DNA from: Acanthaster planci
Taxonomy: Eukaryota > Echinodermata > Asteroidea > Valvatida > Acanthasteridae
Length of the DNA stretch: 60,000 bases
Reading direction: 5' to 3'
Assembly (NCBI RefSeq): GCF_001949145.1
Contig: NW_019091539.1
Coordinates: 610,879-670,878, forward strand
Of this stretch, positions 49,271 through 60,000 are shown one piece after another (within the stretch, counting starts at the first letter, position 1; each line of letters starts with the position of its first letter). Below the pieces are notes generated by a model, which was given only the letters and a program-made list of their open reading frames with translations, did not search any database and was not told the origin of the DNA. The position numbers and the translations under genes are program-made.

Positions 49271-51817
49271 GTTTCAGGGGGGCCTGGCTTTTCAGTTACT
49301 GCACTAACCTTACCTTGAAAAGCCGGTCGACTTTGACTGGAAAAACACAGCAGATAATTCTAAACAAGAATATGATTTTACCAAGGCAACTAAAGGAAAG
49401 TAACAATACTGCAATAACTGCGGTGTTACATTAGCGTAACTGACTAGTCGACTGCACGGGTATACGGCATGTGCAGACTGTCAAACGTAACCCACCGAGG
49501 TAGTTTTGAGTGCATGTGCAGTGGTACCCAGTGGTACGCCTTTTGTACATGCAATTTCGGCTTTCCTTCAAAAGTAAAAAAATGTGTTTCACTGCAGCAA
49601 ACATCTCGCCAACTTGCGAGCGTATCGTATCTTTCTGTTACCGTCGTGTCAGACGCAGCAATGGTTGCAACCTTAATTAGGGTGGCTACAGATATCTCTA
49701 ACCTTGACCCAAAAGCAAATGAACATGAAACTACCCATGCGGCAACTAAACGGGCATTTTGAACAAGGACAAAAATACCCAGTTGAGTAGATCTAATTAC
49801 TCTGCAATTGTCCAGCGACGGAGGACCACTGGCGCAGCACGACAGCAAAAAGATGCCTTCGCGTATGAAATGCATTACCTGCATGGGGATAAATGGGATG
49901 CCATCAGTTCTCTGTGTGTCTCTGTTTCAACGGTATATATATACAGCAGATCTACAAAGGGTTTATTATCGAAGAAGTAATTGCCGTGGGAAAGAAAGCA
50001 ATATTTACAACGATGTCGTTGCCTAGCCTCCCTCAACAGTGGCATGAGCCTTATGGAGTGCAGAAATCGAGTTGGTTTCCCCTGTGGCATGGAGGCCAGC
50101 CTCCAGCAGATATTCGTGCCCCCGAGTGCCCCCCCCCGAACGAACACAGCCTTTATCACAGCCTCACTTCAGCTGCATTGAGTACCCCTTGAAATAATAT
50201 GTGCACCCCCGGGGTTTACGCCAGACATTTCATTTCACCTCAGCTACCTACGCCACGAGGTTTCGCACACAAATATCCTGCTGTCGGCAACCGTATAAAT
50301 CTCTGCGCAAAGTGTCCGCAGGCCCAAAGCGAATACAAAAATGCTGTGACGACCGTGTTTCGTTGTAGACGGCCGGGAAAACCAAATTGAATTAGTGACA
50401 AAAGTCCTAGATTTCTTTGGCAGTTTGTGGAGGAATATGAAAACTCAAAAGTTCCATATTTTTACACCATGCAATGAGTGTACCATGTCACTGGTGACTT
50501 CTGAACTGCATGGCTCCAAATGATGGTAGGGGCGGGGCTTCGTCCTCCTCCGTAGTAAATTTCCACTTTAAAAAGTCAAATACGCCTGTATGTAGCATTG
50601 ATGACATGATCGAGTAATAACCCTTACACAGTACAGGAATTTAGAGGTTCAATACCGAGTCGCTGGATATTGAGTCGGTCTTTCCCAGGACGAATCCTAG
50701 GGACCGTCACCAGTCCCACTCTAAAACCGACTTGAAGGGTGCACTAAGCCTCGCAGACATCTGTTTGACCTTTGCCAAAGAGAAATTCATAATTCGTTCA
50801 TGATCTGGCAAAAGTTTACCAAACACTGTCAGAGCGCCATGAATATATGTGACCCAGTAACTCTTAAGTCGCTAGAGCCACTTTGGAGTAAAAAGTCCTT
50901 TTGAATGATTTTGCACAGTGTAAATCACAGTAGGAACCCACAGCATTTTTCTCCATGGAGTATCCACTTTCATCAGGATACCAAACTGTGTGATAGATGA
51001 AAACAAAAAACTCAATTCGCTCTTTCAAATACAAAAGAAAACTCAAAAAGCGGCTTTAGGGACTTAAGACTCGTTTTCACAGTGTGGGTCACATATGAAA
51101 GAGATGACAAAGTCATTCTGATACAACGTGTCCCGCGGTGCCCCACGGACGGTCATTATGCACCATAAAAGGTCCAAGGACGACACACACGACCAAGAAT
51201 GTACATCTGAGCAGCAGCAGGCAGCCATGCGTGGCGATTTCACTGCGGGGGACGCCGAAGGCCTGACGTGCACTTCAACTTCTTCGGGGATTGTTTGGAT
51301 GGGCCACATGCAATCCTTTGGCTGGCTGGATTATCGAATGTGCTTGAAGAACACCACCGATAGATTAAAGCCCTGTGTAAGCAATAAACTGGGGGCCTTG
51401 TCAGAAAAGTTTGAAGTCAGGTCAGACGCAAAACGTCTTTCATCAGATTAGAGACCATACACATCATATTCCGGTTCATAACGATCTGGTGACTATTGGG
51501 AACTGTGGCAGCTTCTTACTACTCTAAAAGACGGACAACTCGAGCAGCTCAAGATCAGAGCCAGATACACTTATTCATTTATTGTCCCCATAGGTTAGGG
51601 TACAAAAGCGTTGCCCTGTACCTAAAAGTCGTCTTCTAATTTTGCTACTAGTAAAACCACAGTATTTTTTACACATGTATATAAGATTTATGTAATTTGT
51701 ACAAAACGGTTTGTACAAGCTTTTGCAAGACGGACAGCACTGAATAAATGACTCTCTCACTCTAACTGAAGCTCATGCTAAGACTCACAGTCAAAAACTG
51801 CTTCGGGTTTCCATTAA

Positions 51818-52080
51818 CCCGGGGCAGATCCAGGATTTTTCTACTGAGGGTCGGCAAATTTTTGTTCTGGGTGTGATTACTTTACGTGTATAGTTTTTGC
51901 CGTTGGTGAACCCATTTCACATCTTCGTTTTGTCCTTAACCGTACGTACAAAATAAGACCACTACACGATTTATCCTTTTTTCAGGAAGTCTTCCAACCT
52001 TTTGAGGTAGGCCTCTAGGGGAAAAATAGCAATGAGCGGAGGGTTGACCCAGCTTCCCCCCCCGGTCCCGGATCCGCGGG
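51818..52080. mobile_element. Possible small inverted-repeat element
   Basis: The left end CCCGGGGCAGATCCAGGA (from 51818) and the reverse complement of the right end CCCGCGGATCCGGGA (to 52080) are similar inverted ends about 263 bp apart. Ends with a GGATCCAGG-like word are, as I recall, common in interspersed repeats of marine invertebrates. The match is imperfect and no target-site duplication was confirmed. Confidence 0.35.
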
Positions 52081-55000
52081 TGCCTGCTTGCATGTCTTTC
52101 TTGGCAATCCGTTCTACTCAATCTGCGGGGACTAGGACACAACGACACGATGGGTAAACACCAAAACGACCGTGTGACAATTAATGCGCGCTGTCCATCT
52201 TCATATTCGAGTCACGACTCGGCCCAGTGCCACCCAGGTCCAAGGTTCGTTCGGCTTTCGTCCAAAACTTCCAAGGATCCCTGCAATCCATCCTGATATG
52301 CGAGAAGTGGGAAAAATTCACACGTCATAGCCCCAGGATAACGGGAATCCGAATTACACTCGGCCAGACGGTTGGTGTCAACTTTGCTCCGTAAACAAGT
52401 CAGCCAAAGACCGGTGCATGGGACATGTCACAGCAGAATGTGGCGAGATCAGACTTGTAATCTTTCTCAAAGTCCTGCAATATTAGAGCGGGATATTCCG
52501 CTAACCCCAACCCACATTTATAAAAATGTGATATGATCAACCTTATCATTAATTAACAACATCAATCTTGGCCAGCACTGCATGAAGTACTATCTTGCCC
52601 AAACCCTTCTGACAAGTTGACGCCTCGGGCCTCCGTTCACTGTCTCACACCTCAGTCTCACAAACGCAACGAACATTGTATATTCACTCGTTCTCACGCA
52701 GTAGATCATCGGAACATCGCGCACTAAACGAAAACACGGGAACATAAATATAGTGGCTTGAATTACCAAGTGTGAACTGACATTCGGTGGCCTTAATATA
52801 ACGCGCAAAACATGTCTGGCAGGAGAGTGCCGTCGACGGTCAAATCAGCATAGTACTATATTCCGATATTATCATCGGTGCACCGAAATTTGCTTGAAAC
52901 CTATAGGCCTTTACTGAGTTTAAAACCAGAACGGTGTTTGCAAGAAATACTGCAGGGTTCCCTGATTAATTTAGTATCTGCATGAATTGAAGAGTAGAAC
53001 GTCCTGTCATCAATGCCTTAACATTGGGGAAAGGCCTAGTGAAACTAACATGAATACCTCGAAGCAGTTTTTAACCTCAGGTCTGAGCTGACAACTTACA
53101 CGCGGTGAGTATTCATGATTCGGACAGAACGGAAAAGGGACAGAACTGCTTTCTGCCTTATGCTTCAGCACCTTGGCCTTTGCCACACCGAGTATGCTGA
53201 AATTGTGATTAACAGATCGAGGTTTGCGAGACGGCCGTCATTAACTCTTTCACCTTGGGTGGGCAGAAACAGTCAGATTGAAGGGGAACTTGCATCTCTA
53301 AATCTGTCGGCACGTTAGAGTAAGACGTGCATGTCTTCCGTTTGCTCCCTCTCTTCCACCGACTATTTTTACGCAGTAAATATTTAATCATGATTTACGG
53401 TAACATTACCAAGCTTGGGACGACACCGACAAGTATATATTAACCCAGGAAAAACGGGGCTACACCTGTTTCAACTTGAGACGTGGTGAAAAGCGAGAAG
53501 GACCACTTTGCCTTCAAATCGTACGTACCTCATCATAATTCTCTTATTATGCTGATGCCTAAACTTCACATAATTGTCGTCTCAATGGCGTCTAAGTTGC
53601 GCAGGCACGCATGACAATCAAACAACAATCACTTCATGCAAAAAAGTAGGTTTGAAGTTACATATTAACTAGCTAAGTGGTGTAGGCATCACTCGATCGC
53701 CAGTTGTCAAAATGGATTTCCGCGATCCAATTATTTCAGGCTGTGTTGCCACGCAACACTTTTTCAGCGCGTCCAAGCGAAACAATACAAAGCGGAGCGC
53801 TCTAGCACAATGAGAAATAAAGGTAGATCATTTGAAAAATGGTGACATTTTCAGTAGACCCGAGATATTGACATGCTGTACCTTTTAGAGCGTTGCGTGC
53901 CGGAGGGTATATGAGTTGGGCATTGGAAATTAGTCCATTCTTTCGCTAATGTAAGTTCCTTTTTTAAACAGTACTGCGATCGCGTGCAGACATCAGATGG
54001 GGAGGGGTGCACCTTCTTTCAGTCTCAATGTCGTTTAGAAAATGACACACCAGGAGTCCATGTGTTTATACCCAGCAATATGGAGCGGAGGGGTACCCTC
54101 TACATGTCCAATCCCTACACACACTATAGACTATTGTTACCTAACACATCCCACCTAGATGTCTGAAAATGATTCCTGAGATTCTGATCAATGACCAACA
54201 CAAAGGTGTGTGTGTGGGGGAGGGGATGCCATATAAATTATTCCTTGTTTCAAATGTTTGTGTTAATAATTTTATCAGCATTCAGCGACCATTCGTCAAC
54301 TACTGGTTGACCTGTGCATAAAACAAACCAACTGTTGACAGTGATTTTAGCCTAGGTCGTTGAGCGTACGCAGGCGCATATGCACACATCATTAACACTG
54401 ACCACGATGGACTGGTAACGTCCCAACGTCTATAACTGCCCATAATTGCAGAACGTCTGACATGGCCTCCATCAAAATAATGGCAAACGACGAATGACGT
54501 GTAAACGGCGTGGTGGTGTTTGAAATAAGAGAGATGACAAAGATGACAAAAACGTGGCGAAGATAGTGGATGGCAATGATGGTGATTAAAGAAGGAAAGT
54601 CACAGAAACGACATGCACGTGTGACAATGACGACAATAAAGAATACGTTATTTCTCAGCAGGACAGCAACGCAAATAAAATGGTCTGTTTTTAAATCTGA
54701 ATTGAAGGCTGTGAGATATTGTTTCAAACATGTCACTTCAACCTCGATGCAGCAAAGCATGGACACAGTACTAGTCGAAGCTCTCTGACACTCTCTGCGT
54801 GTGTGCTATCAAACATGCATATCTTAATTACGATAAAGTCATTAAATTCCCACGGTTGTCCCGAATGAGTGACAGCCGTCCAGCAGGTATTGTTTGAATC
54901 ACGTACACGGGGAAAAAGGTGTGAAGGCGATCCCGATGCGTGTCCCCCCGAGCATACGGCGAGGCTGCGGGCCGCTGCTTTCTCCTCGACCACGGTAACA

Positions 55001-56111
55001 CGATCTCGTCAATCGCCCGCATTTAGATCGATATAAATTTTACATGTATTTGTGAAGCAGATTTCTGTGCCTTTGGCTCTGACAGCCTAAATTCGACAGT
55101 CACATAATTTATTTTCAATTTTTTCCAGAACACCGACAACCCGGCCAAAATTGGCTTTTTGTACTTTCCTTCAAAGCTATTAACATAACAATATTATGTT
55201 CCTGACGTGAAAACATACAGTCGAAACTTTCCTCGTGTCCGTCACTCTAAGAGTCGAATGAATAAACCGTTGTTGACGGATCAGCTTTTATCAGAACTTT
55301 TCCTCTTTTTCTCTAAAAAGGTTATTAAGTTTCACTCGGGCCTTCCCTGTGTAACAGAAGTCCGTCTCTTTGCCACAGTATATCGATTGCCAGCGCTATT
55401 TTCAGAGCGGCTAATTTACCAAATGAGATCGTGTTGTGAGGGCTATCCGACGGGCCGACCCAACTGGACTGCGCTAACGAAGGGGTGCATGGCTGTGAAT
55501 TTCGAACGATTTGTTATCGGCAAGCGGAGATGCCCCAAAAGGTCAGCGGGTCAATGTTAGCCAAAAGTATTTCAAGTTGACGAGCAAATCCGATAGAAAA
55601 TAGGTCAGAAAGTGGGTGGTACTATAGGCTTGGGGCTTCGTAGACTCGGGATCAGTCAACCGTCACCTCGTTGAGACAGTTTGTTTCAGTGTATCGGCGC
55701 TTTGACCATTGCTGGGTAGCTTGCTCTTCACATTAATTTCTACGAGATAGGGGAACAGGCAAGCACGTGACCTGCACGACGAGCTTTTCCAAAGCTGGTA
55801 TATGTATTATTTCAACTGCGGGCGAGATTTAAGCGATCGTCAACAAAACAGAGGGGTACCCTTGGGGGGATCGAACTGGAATTTGCCCCCCCCCCAAATA
55901 TAGCTCATGATGCTCACCCTCCCCGCCCCTTTGTGCCACAGGGGACAAGGATGTACAGCTAGCAGTTTAAGATGTGGGTGTATACTGCATCTTCGTTTCT
56001 CAGGAGGGTAAAATTAAGAAAAATGAATTATATATAACGGGTTTGCCCTTACCCAACGTATATTAATAAACACTGTATGCTCAGTGCTTGTCCGAGAGCT
56101 TGCGAAAAAAC

Positions 56112-56265
56112 NNNNNNNNNNNNNNNNNNNNNNNNNNNNNNNNNNNNNNNNNNNNNNNNNNNNNNNNNNNNNNNNNNNNNNNNNNNNNNNNNNNNNNNNN
56201 NNNNNNNNNNNNNNNNNNNNNNNNNNNNNNNNNNNNNNNNNNNNNNNNNNNNNNNNNNNNNNNNN
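56112..56265. other. Assembly gap (154 N)
   Basis: This is a run of N directly to the left of a dispersed repeat copy (about 56352-56680). The gap may reflect repeat-driven assembly failure. Confidence 0.98.
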
Positions 56266-56351
56266 CCCTGAGGCCTCTCAAACAAAAAACAATGTGTCAT
56301 TTGGTCCTTCAGATTTCATTAGATTTTCAATTTTTAGTAAGTTAACAAATG

Positions 56352-56680
56352 AATTTTTAATTATCCGCCCAAAACAAACTCACCCCTAAAAGTCAATGTT
56401 CCCAAGTCTTCTCAGCGGCCATTTTTCAAATGACACCCCTCACCTTCCTCGGGCTCTTCTGACAAATTTTCAGTCACATTTTTGTCTGCTTTGCCCCCAG
56501 ATGAGTGCCCTTGTATCTATAGAGATGATCCCGGGCCATACTGGCACAGTCCCACCATTTCTTGGCCCAAACAGCCCCCTCTTTTCGAAAGAATCTGTGG
56601 GGGTACTTTTTGTGCGCCTCCGCCGCGCGGAGAATTTTCCTTGAATTGGGGCACTGCACCCCTAAACCACACAGATGGAC
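56352..56680 (+). repeat. Dispersed repeat family B, copy 2
   Basis: This is the partner of 13500-13840, with the anchors in the same order over about 330 bp. It lies just right of the assembly gap ending at 56265. Overlapping open frames here on both strands are not conserved in the other copy and were not called as genes. Confidence 0.65.
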
Positions 56681-57689
56681 ATTGTGTTCAGTCAAAAAAT
56701 TAATGGTTACCGAGGTTGTAGTCGTGACCACTGTGAGAAACAAGAAACTTGAAATCCATTTTTCTTGTCTCCGTTCAAGAGTCCTTCGCATTTCCCTAAA
56801 ATTTGTAGGGGGGATCATGGATGCAATTTGACCAAACGCATTGTTAGGGGCAATACGTCAAAGAATCATTAGCGCTAGTGGTGTAGCGTGGCCAACTGGC
56901 AAGGGGCGAGTGTACTTGCGCTTCGTATATATAACGCAGAAGGCAAACGCGGGCGTATTTCAGGCCCACTTAATCTTGTCAGGCACGAAAGATCACGCGA
57001 GAATCCAATCAATCTTCCTGTCATCATCAAACTCTTTAGAACGCATGTCAGTATCAAAACACTCAAGAGTTGCTATGGCTACTGCCGAACAGGCATCAAT
57101 TTGGTATCCTGCAAACAGCGCAGATTTCAGTACAACAATGACCTGAGATAGCCGTCCAGCAGAAGTGAGCGTCTCTAACGGTGGCTGTACCGTCCACTGT
57201 GTCTTTCAATTGACCCTTTAGACTGACTAGGGGGAGTTATGACAGAACTATAGAAATTAACCTCACCTGTCTTTGAAAAATAACAACCAGAAAATCCGCA
57301 GAACATGCACGTTTGGTCTTTACACTTGATAATACGGACCGGTATCATTTCGGCGACCTCTGTGCTCACATCTCAGCTCTTTTATCACAATACGTAAAGT
57401 GCTTTCTACACTTTGGGTTAGGTTTAACAAAACCTGTCTAAACATGTCTTCGTGTTATCATACACGTAGTGTGTACACTGGCACCTCAAATTCATTTCAC
57501 CTTATAGACAACCCTTCACTGGGTCTGACAACGATGTGAAAGCAAATTTACACGCCTTCCAGATGTAACAATAAGAAATTTGAAATCTTGACGTGTTTCA
57601 GCCATTTAACGGTAAAGACTAGCAACTTGTGTAGCGTCAGTGGATGCAAACATTAAAAATATTTCAAAGAATGCTTTTGTTCATGTAAT

Positions 57690-57890
57690 GAGCCTCCAGC
57701 TGGACCAAGAGAGGGTGTTTTCTTTTAGCCACGGAGGCTCCTTTGGTCGGAACTGAACTTCGCTTGTTCACGTACGACTACCAAATGCACGCGTCACAGT
57801 CGCGTCTCTACCAACAACTTGAGCATTCCCGACCAACGTGGCTGTTTTCAACCGATGAGGGGATGCTTCTGCTCGAGTGGGATAGCTCAG
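57690..57890 (+). repeat. Dispersed repeat family A, copy 3
   Basis: Same orientation and order of anchors as the copy at 27191-27390, including GGACCAAGAGA, GGCTCCTTTGG, CGCGTCACAGTCGCGTC, CATTCCCGACCAACGTGGC, TTTTCAACCGATGAGG and GCTTCTGCTC. Copies 1 and 3 are closest to each other. Confidence 0.75.
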
Positions 57891-60000
57891 CTAAACCCAA
57901 AATTTTTCATACCTTTTGAAAATGTGGCAGTTTGTCATTTTGTTACAAAATTCAAACTGGACGGATGGTGAGCCCAGGCACACAAAACTAGTATTTCGTT
58001 TGCAAAAAGTTCATCTAGGCAAAGATCTAAGCTTTAGTTGTCAATTCTGTGATCTGTTGGCTATAAATTCGATGTTACCCGAATTTGGAATAGGTATGAA
58101 TAATTTGGGGCTTAACTGTATGTACTATAAGGACCATCCTCAAAGGAGCGCAATCAATGCGGAGTACAAAATGTGGGGCATTTGGGTGATAATTGTCGAC
58201 GCCATTATAACAAACCTGCTCTAGAAACAATATCAAGAAACCCATCTGAAATTACCTCTCACGCACAGCGTGTTGTGGGCAAGAAAGAGCGACTTGAGTC
58301 AAATGAAATACACTTTGGGATTTATAGACAGGTGTGTACACTAAATTCTAGTCTCGTGTAGCAGCTGTATACAAAAATCCACATAAACAACTCGTTGATT
58401 GCTGTTTCTTTCTCAGTGCAATTTTGTGCATGTATAGACATTAAATGACCTTGAAAGAGCAAAGGCAAGGCCATAATGCTGAAACAACACGGGTTTTATG
58501 AATAATTTTTGTAAACATGTGGTCATAGCTTGAAGCTGACAAGTAAAATCAAGGCTGTATATTGGTAGAACAACACTTGTATTTGGAATACATTTAAAAA
58601 CAGATGGGCATTAAATAAATTCGAAGCTAGAAAGCAAAACCAATGTCAAATTGATGAAGAGTACTTGCATTACCATGAATTATTTGTATGTGGACGTATG
58701 ATGTGAACCGGCAAGGAGGAACAGAAATGTACTCGTGTACTATGGATGAATGGTTGTAAGCATATAGTCTACACACAAGGAATAAACGTGATAAAGGCTA
58801 TATTGACGAGACAGTGCTATTGGGGTATATGGATAACAGTAGCAAAAGTCAAGGAAAGGAAACGTAACTTGGCCAACCAATCAGAAAACTGTCTTTGAAA
58901 AAACATGTACAGGATTTCAAGTAAAACCACATACCGGTATATGTAATTGCATTATCCACGTTGTTTACAGGGCCAAAGTTCATCTTTGCGCCTGCTATGG
59001 CACTAGTAGCACCAGGGCTACCAACTCATTGCAGGATTCTACTTTACCGTGTATTTACATAAATTTGCATAGGGACGACTCATGAAAAGCAGAATGTCTG
59101 ACATCAAGGCGTTCTAAAGTTTCGCGCCGTACGACAGCAGCAGTCGATGTTTTGACGTCCGGGGCTGGGGAAGTCCGACTTGAATAAAGGTTATAAACGT
59201 GGCTCTGGAAGAATTTTTCAGAGGTAAGTAAAGTCTTCTTAAACGCAGGGGAAGCTTTCACGAAGACTTATCTTCTCTCAAGAACCATTTTTCCACGGGA
59301 GAGTGCATGGTAAATCCCCAGGCAGTTGTGTATAAAAGAAAAAAAGTTCGGGGTGTGTAGTCGCTCATGAACCGCAAGCTGACTACTGAAAGTATAAAAA
59401 AGACTAATGTATTCCTGACGGCTAAAGTTACATCCAAGGCAAATTCTATACCTGTTTATCTGAATATTGATGTGAAAGCTGACTAACCTTCCCAGCCACG
59501 AGAAGAAAAAAACGGCAAGAAGATTATGTCAGTGGTAAAGAACAGCTCGAAGCCAATTCTTAAAATGCAGCGAACATTAAGTTGACAGTAGGAACAGCTC
59601 AAAGGGGGCTTCAAACGCAGCTGTCTGCATTTAATAATGTAGAAGTTTGTATCGTCTAGAGCGCCCCTAAAATAAGATGGTCATCAACTCCATGCATCCG
59701 CATATCCAAACCCTTTGAGTATTCGGAGATCGAAACTTTACATTTCTTGCTCAACATCCCAACCTTCAAAACTCGGACCTCTGCCACCCAAATTCCGAAG
59801 ATGCCTTTCTTGGGATGAATAACAACTGCAATGGTAATATCTACACTGATCTGGACGGTCAACAAATCAGTGCTACATTACTGTCCAATATATTCATACA
59901 TATTCCGACATTTTTCTGCGTGGCCACAGACGGTCACTTGGTCTGAGCAATAATGTGACGGAATTCATCTCCTGACGGATGCAACAACAGAGCAATGTGC

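Larger units (their letters stand above)
43137..60000. other. Right end, no supportable gene
   Basis: This holds the hairpin at 46410-46482, a family C copy, the long foldback at 49137-49270, the small inverted-repeat element near 52 kb, the second gap, and family A and B copies. Exon-like but unassigned minus blocks include 44690-44750 (SPIAVFRLCKIGVMCDISK, donor gtaagc) and the Cys-rich block ending at 57267 (CKDQTCMFCGFSGCYFSK, donor gtgagg). The upstream end of the 42929-43136 gene should be here or further right, but its exons were not identified. Confidence 0.45.

Noticed and set aside
49444-49884. 146-codon minus frame with a plus frame opposite
   Set aside because: Both strands are open, no motif was recognised, and no splice borders were convincing.
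50864-51309. Minus frames ending in F-I-C-D-P-H-C and S-Y-C-D-L-H-C that recall mannose-6-phosphate-receptor repeats
   Set aside because: The resemblance is limited to a few residues, two frames are open behind the better acceptor, and the blocks do not join.
54733-54993. Minus frame with C-W-T-A and Q-P-W that recalls a discoidin or fucolectin domain
   Set aside because: Single short motif, a second minus frame is also open, and no usable acceptor was found.
56049-56389. Several open frames across the second gap
   Set aside because: They exist only because N does not encode stops.
56841-57151. Two overlapping plus frames of about 100 codons
   Set aside because: They follow a repeat copy, compete with each other and show no motif.
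1-60000. CRISPR arrays, rRNA genes, bacterial operons or prophage
   Set aside because: No regularly spaced direct repeats, conserved rRNA stretches or long contiguous coding blocks were seen; the window is intron-rich animal-type DNA.

Overview
The window looks like metazoan nuclear DNA: AT-rich (roughly 40% G+C by eye), short phase-compatible exons with GT-AG borders, introns of about 1.5 to 6 kb, several dispersed repeat families, small terminal-inverted-repeat elements, and two runs of N from an assembly. No bacterial operon, rRNA, tRNA or CRISPR array was found. The one family I recognise fits an invertebrate animal. I cannot tell an amphioxus, hemichordate, echinoderm, cnidarian or other source from sequence alone.

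The only gene I can name is a single-pass receptor guanylyl cyclase on the minus strand, running right to left and leaving the window on its left side. Five exons are firm. 17889-18040 encodes a Cys-rich extracellular juxtamembrane module plus the membrane span. 12943-13015 encodes the cytoplasmic juxtamembrane segment. 11231-11317 carries the VAIK strand of the kinase-homology domain. 8249-8392 carries the EYCPKGSL hinge region. 2326-2473 carries the DYG-to-LPPEIL segment. Two coding pieces must be missing between them. The linker before VAIK (1625-bp interval 11318-12942) was not resolved. The piece between the hinge exon and DYG probably lies in or near the 559-bp assembly gap at 3056-3614. 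The cyclase catalytic domain is expected left of position 1.

Right of 18040 the ectodomain is only tentatively traced. Short exon-like blocks at 19970-20028, 22947-22993 and 35048-35110, a strand-ambiguous block at 42195-42331, and a convincing 208-bp exon at 42929-43136 form one reading-phase-compatible chain into the membrane exon. This chain was assembled after the fact, and the 43-kb exons could belong to another gene. A separate exon-like block on the plus strand lies at 40416-40548.

The rest is intronic or intergenic and rich in structure. There are three dispersed repeat families with two or three copies each (near 27.2/36.2/57.8 kb, 13.6/56.5 kb and 40.8/48.4 kb). A family of long foldbacks occurs at 37.2 and 49.2 kb. 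A 468-bp MITE-like element at 16441-16908 contains a nested hairpin built from its own terminal repeat. Near-perfect hairpins lie at 8724-8777 and 46410-46482. A degenerate AGCC-rich tract covers about 14560-14965. Most other open frames look like chance or repeat remains.
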